NCBI RefSeq assembly: GCF_042453785.1
Contig: NC_091673.1
Coordinates: 2,363,501 to 2,427,500, forward strand
Direction of reading: 5' to 3'
DNA length: 64,000 nt
Source of the DNA: Malus domestica
Lineage: Eukaryota; Streptophyta; Magnoliopsida; Rosales; Rosaceae
The notes beneath the pieces were generated by a model. It was not told the origin of the DNA. It made no database searches and worked only from the letters and a program-made list of their open reading frames with translations. Shown one piece after another: positions 60,008 to 64,000 of the stretch; position 1 is the first letter of the stretch, and each line of letters starts with the position of its first letter. Both the position numbers and the translations under genes were made by a program.

Positions 60008-60670
60008 ACGTTAGTATGAGATTATCCGACGTCACGATGATCCGTCAAGTGTAAAAACTGACGTAATCAAGTGTTTTACCAAAATTTCTCTCAAATAACA
60101 CACACTAGCTAAGGGCCCACGGAGACTCTAAATCTAAGGCCCCTTCCGGCACAGTATCTTGTTGCATTTTAGTTGCAGAGTCTTGTCAATAACACTTGAC
60201 ACTTGTTAATATATAATTACTTTAATTAATTAACCAAAAGATTGGTTTAAAGTTTAAACAACCATGGAAAACGTTAATCGATCTTTCCTTAAAATTAGGG
60301 ACCACTAACATTAGTAAGCAGAGTCTTAGGTTATCTGCTCGTGGCCAAAAACCAGCCACCTCATGCAAACCTAATTAACAAACCAAGGATACTTTCAAAC
60401 TCAATTCTTAATCAAGCCAAAAGTTTGTCTTGACCTATGCTTTCAATTCTACGGTGTAGAACTTCAGACAGATGCATCCACTTGGATCTTGTTTTTAAAG
60501 AGAGCCATGAGAGACAGATTCCTGCAGAATTCATGGAATTGTTTATCTGACTCAGTGTTCTTGTTTTAATTTAAAAAAAAAAACGCATCATATGTACAAT
60601 GTAGATTACTAAATGCTTAAACCCATTTTCTAAGACCAAGTCCCACATGCCTACAAAGATTATGGGTTCC

Positions 60671-60702
<32 letters not shown>

Positions 60703-62984
60703 CTTATGCTAGATTCGATCCCCATGTTCAGTACAATAGGTTCTGAATAGTTGTCTCCTTGTTTTACTACATGTGATTAACACCCATGTCTGGTTTCAAG
60801 TCGTTCGTTGAACACTTGTACAAAAATATAAACTTTTATGTATTTTCATTTCATTCGATCTCGAGTAGACATTCGTATTCGATGTGAGAACCGTCCTACT
60901 ACTGAATATCAAAAATTAGGTTACGATAAAAAAAATTGAGGAAAATATAGTGGTCATATTGACAACGTGGGTAGACATGTTAGAATACTAAGACCATCTT
61001 TAGTCAAGGGCTACAAGCCACATTTAGCTCTCAAATTGATAAAATTAGTCTCCAACCAAAGGGCTAAATTGGAATCGAGCTAAAAGAATCAGTCTAAGTT
61101 GGCCCCAGGACAAGCAACATGTAGTCCCATGATAGACTAAGTTTGGCACCAAAAAGTAACAAAATATGAAGGGGAATAAAATATAGTCATGCACGGTTGG
61201 AGATGGAAAAATTTAGTCCAAATTTATTTTTAAGATATTAAATTTTAGAGTACTAAAACAACCAAAGACTATGTTTAGCCCTGCAACTGAAGATTTCCTC
61301 GTGACATTGAACTTGTGGAACTAGGTTGGGAGAAGTGATTCAGCAGAATCTAATGGAGAATTTTCAAATGTGTTTTTTGTCATGTCATGTGCAGGTGCCT
61401 CCCAGCTACATATGTTTTTTGGGTTATATGTTATTTGGGTGTGTTTTTTGTGTAGCCGTCTATGTGTGTGTGTCTCTCTCTCTCTTTATTTAGCAAACAA
61501 ACCACATTGATTGACCAAAGTCCCTCTTCTCCAAACCCACTTCACGGTCTTCCAATTAATGTATTTTTGAAACCCTAAAGTTTGATGGACTTCATGTAGC
61601 AATTCTCCTAATTATTTTTAATATATAAAACATTCTAGACTGTAATATCTAGGGTTTAGCTCTAATTAAGTTGGATTAATTAGTAATTGTATGTATTAGT
61701 TAAATAATCTAGAGAGAGAGAGTCACTTCACATGACTTAAAGCTAACTCCACCCAACCTTCACCATTTTTCTATTAAAAAAGAAGTAGGCAATGTCACTT
61801 GGAATACATGAAGAGTCTCATTGAGTCACCCATATTGTTTGGAATTTTCCCTAATTAAAAAAGCCCTAAACATATCCCTAAAAGGGATTTCCAACTTGAA
61901 AACTAAGTCACATTGGGTTATCCTTTTATCCTTTTTGGATCCTTCCAAAAGTAATGGTTGCAAAAAAGAAACAATTAAAGGTGATTAGAAGTTAATGGAG
62001 TTTTAACATGATATGGGATCATGTCTTAAATAATAATCTCTCTCATTTATTTAATCGACGTTGTTTTCTCATTGGTTTGATTTTCTTTTTGTAATAAGCA
62101 CAACTTGGCGGGGGCCATGCTCGAGATTTAGGCAATCTTAAAACGATAATATTGGCATCACTTCAATCAACAACAAAGCAAAAAAGCATGATTAAGGCCC
62201 TAAAATGTGTTTTATATTTAGATGGTGGAAACCATTCCAACATCAAGAACATGAAGAAACCCATTGTTAAGTAGACATGTTAATTAATCAACATTAGTGA
62301 TTGGACAATCCTCTCACCACCCCGACTACTTATTAACTTAAAACTCTTCTTCTTTGAGAGAGTGAGAGTTGCTCCTTGTAGGTCCAATGTCACAAAACTT
62401 GGAAATTGAGGTGGTTCCAACGTGCCCTAATGTGCGCGGGCCCTAACCAGAGTTTGATCAACTACTTAGATGCAACTTCACATGCCTAACCCTCCATCAG
62501 TGGAGAAACCCTTCTGCCTATGTCACCCGTCCTACAACATTATATTAAATTATATTTTAGCTTCCAATTAAGCCACCGTTCGATCTCCCTCTTATGCAGC
62601 ATGTTTGACCCATGTTTCAACTTTTTTATGTCCAAGTGCTTTGGTATTTTTTCTTTTCTTTTTCAAAGGAACATAAAATGAGCTTTATTCAAGAAAATGA
62701 GCTTGTCTTTTCTTTTTATATAATAAATAGTAACATTCATTCAACCACCAACACTATGGTACGGTGATATTTATTTCTAACATAAAATGAAAGTTTTGGA
62801 TTCGATTCTCATAAAAAAAGTAGTCTAAATCCCGGTCTCCGAGTAAGCATTAAGAAAAAGAAATAGAAAAGTTCTTTTGGATAGATGGATAGAAGACAGT
62901 TCACTTGCAAAGTTACAAGGTGAAGCCTACAAACCCTAGCTAGCTATATGAAATGAACTCTTCAACTTTATAGTAAAAATAGGA
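60008..62984. other. AT-rich spacer
   Basis: No coding frame or RNA gene recognised. It contains TA/CA and CT microsatellites and poly-A/T runs only. Confidence 0.4.
60672..60702. repeat. TA/CA compound microsatellite
   Basis: A TA run passes into a CA run of about ten units (ATATATATACACACACACAC). Confidence 0.9.
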
Positions 62985-63165
62985 CTTAGATCTCATCCAG
63001 ATCCAAATTGTAAAAATCCTCACATCTTAACAATTTATCGTATATTGTGTAATAAAAAATTATTTAAATTATTTATTTAAAATTAAATATAAATAGTACA
63101 TGATAAAAACTGATCATACGATGTACAATAAATGGCTAAACTATGAAAATCCTCATAAAGAAAAT
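62985..63165. mobile_element. Degenerate MITE, family A copy 4
   Basis: The core motifs of family A are visible (TATCGTATATTGTGTAATAAAAA, TAAATAGTACATGATAAAAAC, CATACGATGTACAATAAATGG), but the ends have decayed and no duplication is clear. Confidence 0.5.
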
Positions 63166-64000
63166 TAAAAAAAAATGTTCATCCGTAAAGATATGCATGT
63201 ACATGAGAAAATCACTTCGGGACGTACAAGGTGAGCCCCATATCGTGAGAACGGTAGCTGGTTGGCCTGGTTTTGCTAACCCTCCCTTCAAGTGTGATTC
63301 GAGACTCAAAATGACAGATAAGTGAGAACGACCCAAAGGTCACAAAATCATTGGATCCAATTAATAAAGCGAAAAAGGTTGTTAGGTTTAATCAGTAGAA
63401 ATCCATCATTTCAAACTAATTAGTGCGGAGATATTCCTAATCCCAAGTCCTAAATTGATGTGCATTAGTTTAATAATTCAGACCCCCCCCTCCCCTTCCC
63501 CCAATATACTCTTCTATCTATGTTTCATGTTAGGGATTTCAGCATTATGGACCCACATAAACTATACAGGAATGGGCCATCACGAGTCTCAACTATCATC
63601 TCCAACCTGCTTGTAGAAATTGACATGATCCTTTGATGAAGGAATCATCTCTACTTCTGGCAAACGAAATGGGTTGCTTGTGGGACCATTATTCAAATTA
63701 TTCAATAATTAAACCGTCTGTATCTTTTTCCTACTCTATAATTATTAGAAAACTAAATAATTGAAAAATATTATCTCTACTAATTAATAAAATTTTTTTT
63801 GTTAACTAGAAGAATGTAAAAAGACAAATTAATCTTCTATCATAAAAAAAAAATAATGATGGGCTATGTAATTTCATAGGTTTAAATTTTACTGTTTTTT
63901 TTTTAACCTCACCTACATGTGATGTTAAAATACTTCCAATATTAAAAAAAAAAACCGAAAACAAAAACTTCTCACTCCTCCCACGTTCTCTCTCTCTCCC
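63166..64000. other. AT-rich spacer at window end
   Basis: No gene supported. It ends in a CT microsatellite that runs out of the window. Confidence 0.4.

Noticed and set aside
61300-62700. Possible miRNA locus in the right-hand spacer
   Set aside because: Read for common conserved plant miRNA sequences and for hairpins; none recognised.
63136-63336. Overlapping 60-66 codon frames on both strands near the right end
   Set aside because: Too short, mutually antisense, no motif.

Overview
This is plant nuclear DNA. The genes are intron-rich (GT..AG), the spacers are AT-rich, and LTR retrotransposons, LINEs and MITEs are nested in one another. The repeats and gene sequences look most like Rosaceae tribe Maleae (apple or pear); that is recognition from memory, not a search.

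Layout. (1) 1-11441: the 3' part of a Tat-lineage Ty3/gypsy retrotransposon (gag, protease, RT, two RNase H domains, integrase, 3' LTR). Between integrase and LTR it carries an antisense, four-exon plant-mobile-domain (PMD) gene with its own TATA box. Both coding systems are decayed by in-frame stops. (2) 12384-21268: a MITE, then an LRR receptor-like kinase pseudogene of the LRR-III type. The pseudogene is broken by an internal deletion, a hAT-like element with an exact 8-bp target duplication, and a 5.6-kb Ty1/copia element with an exact 5-bp duplication. (3) 21486-31761: a minus-strand tandem array of Core-2/I-branching (GT14, BC10-like) glycosyltransferase genes. Three two-exon genes are intact and two neighbouring units are partial; a more distant remnant lies at 36143-36460. 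(4) 36595-40818, minus: an intact 12-exon metallo-beta-lactamase-fold gene. (5) 42486-58341, plus: an intact 11-exon DnaJ gene, the orthologue of ARG1 (ALTERED RESPONSE TO GRAVITY 1, DnaJ 15). It is transcribed divergently from (4).

The sixth ARG1 intron is about 12 kb and holds a stack of insertions. A minus-strand LTR element (44921-56340, TSD GTGCC) has an RTE-clade LINE in its 5' LTR (46072-55965, 16-bp TSD). Inside that lies a block resembling a large non-autonomous LTR element, itself carrying a 5'-truncated L1 (46781-49065, 16-bp TSD). The RTE copy has an uninterrupted 1052-codon endonuclease-reverse transcriptase frame. (6) 58342-64000 is AT-rich spacer with MITEs and microsatellites and no gene I can support.

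The host genes are unrelated in function: a Golgi-type glycosyltransferase family, an MBL-fold hydrolase and a J-domain protein of gravity signalling. The main story is insertion history, much of which can be read exactly from target-site duplications. No tRNA, rRNA, CRISPR or prokaryotic feature was seen. All coordinates were worked out by eye from the sequence and splice signals.
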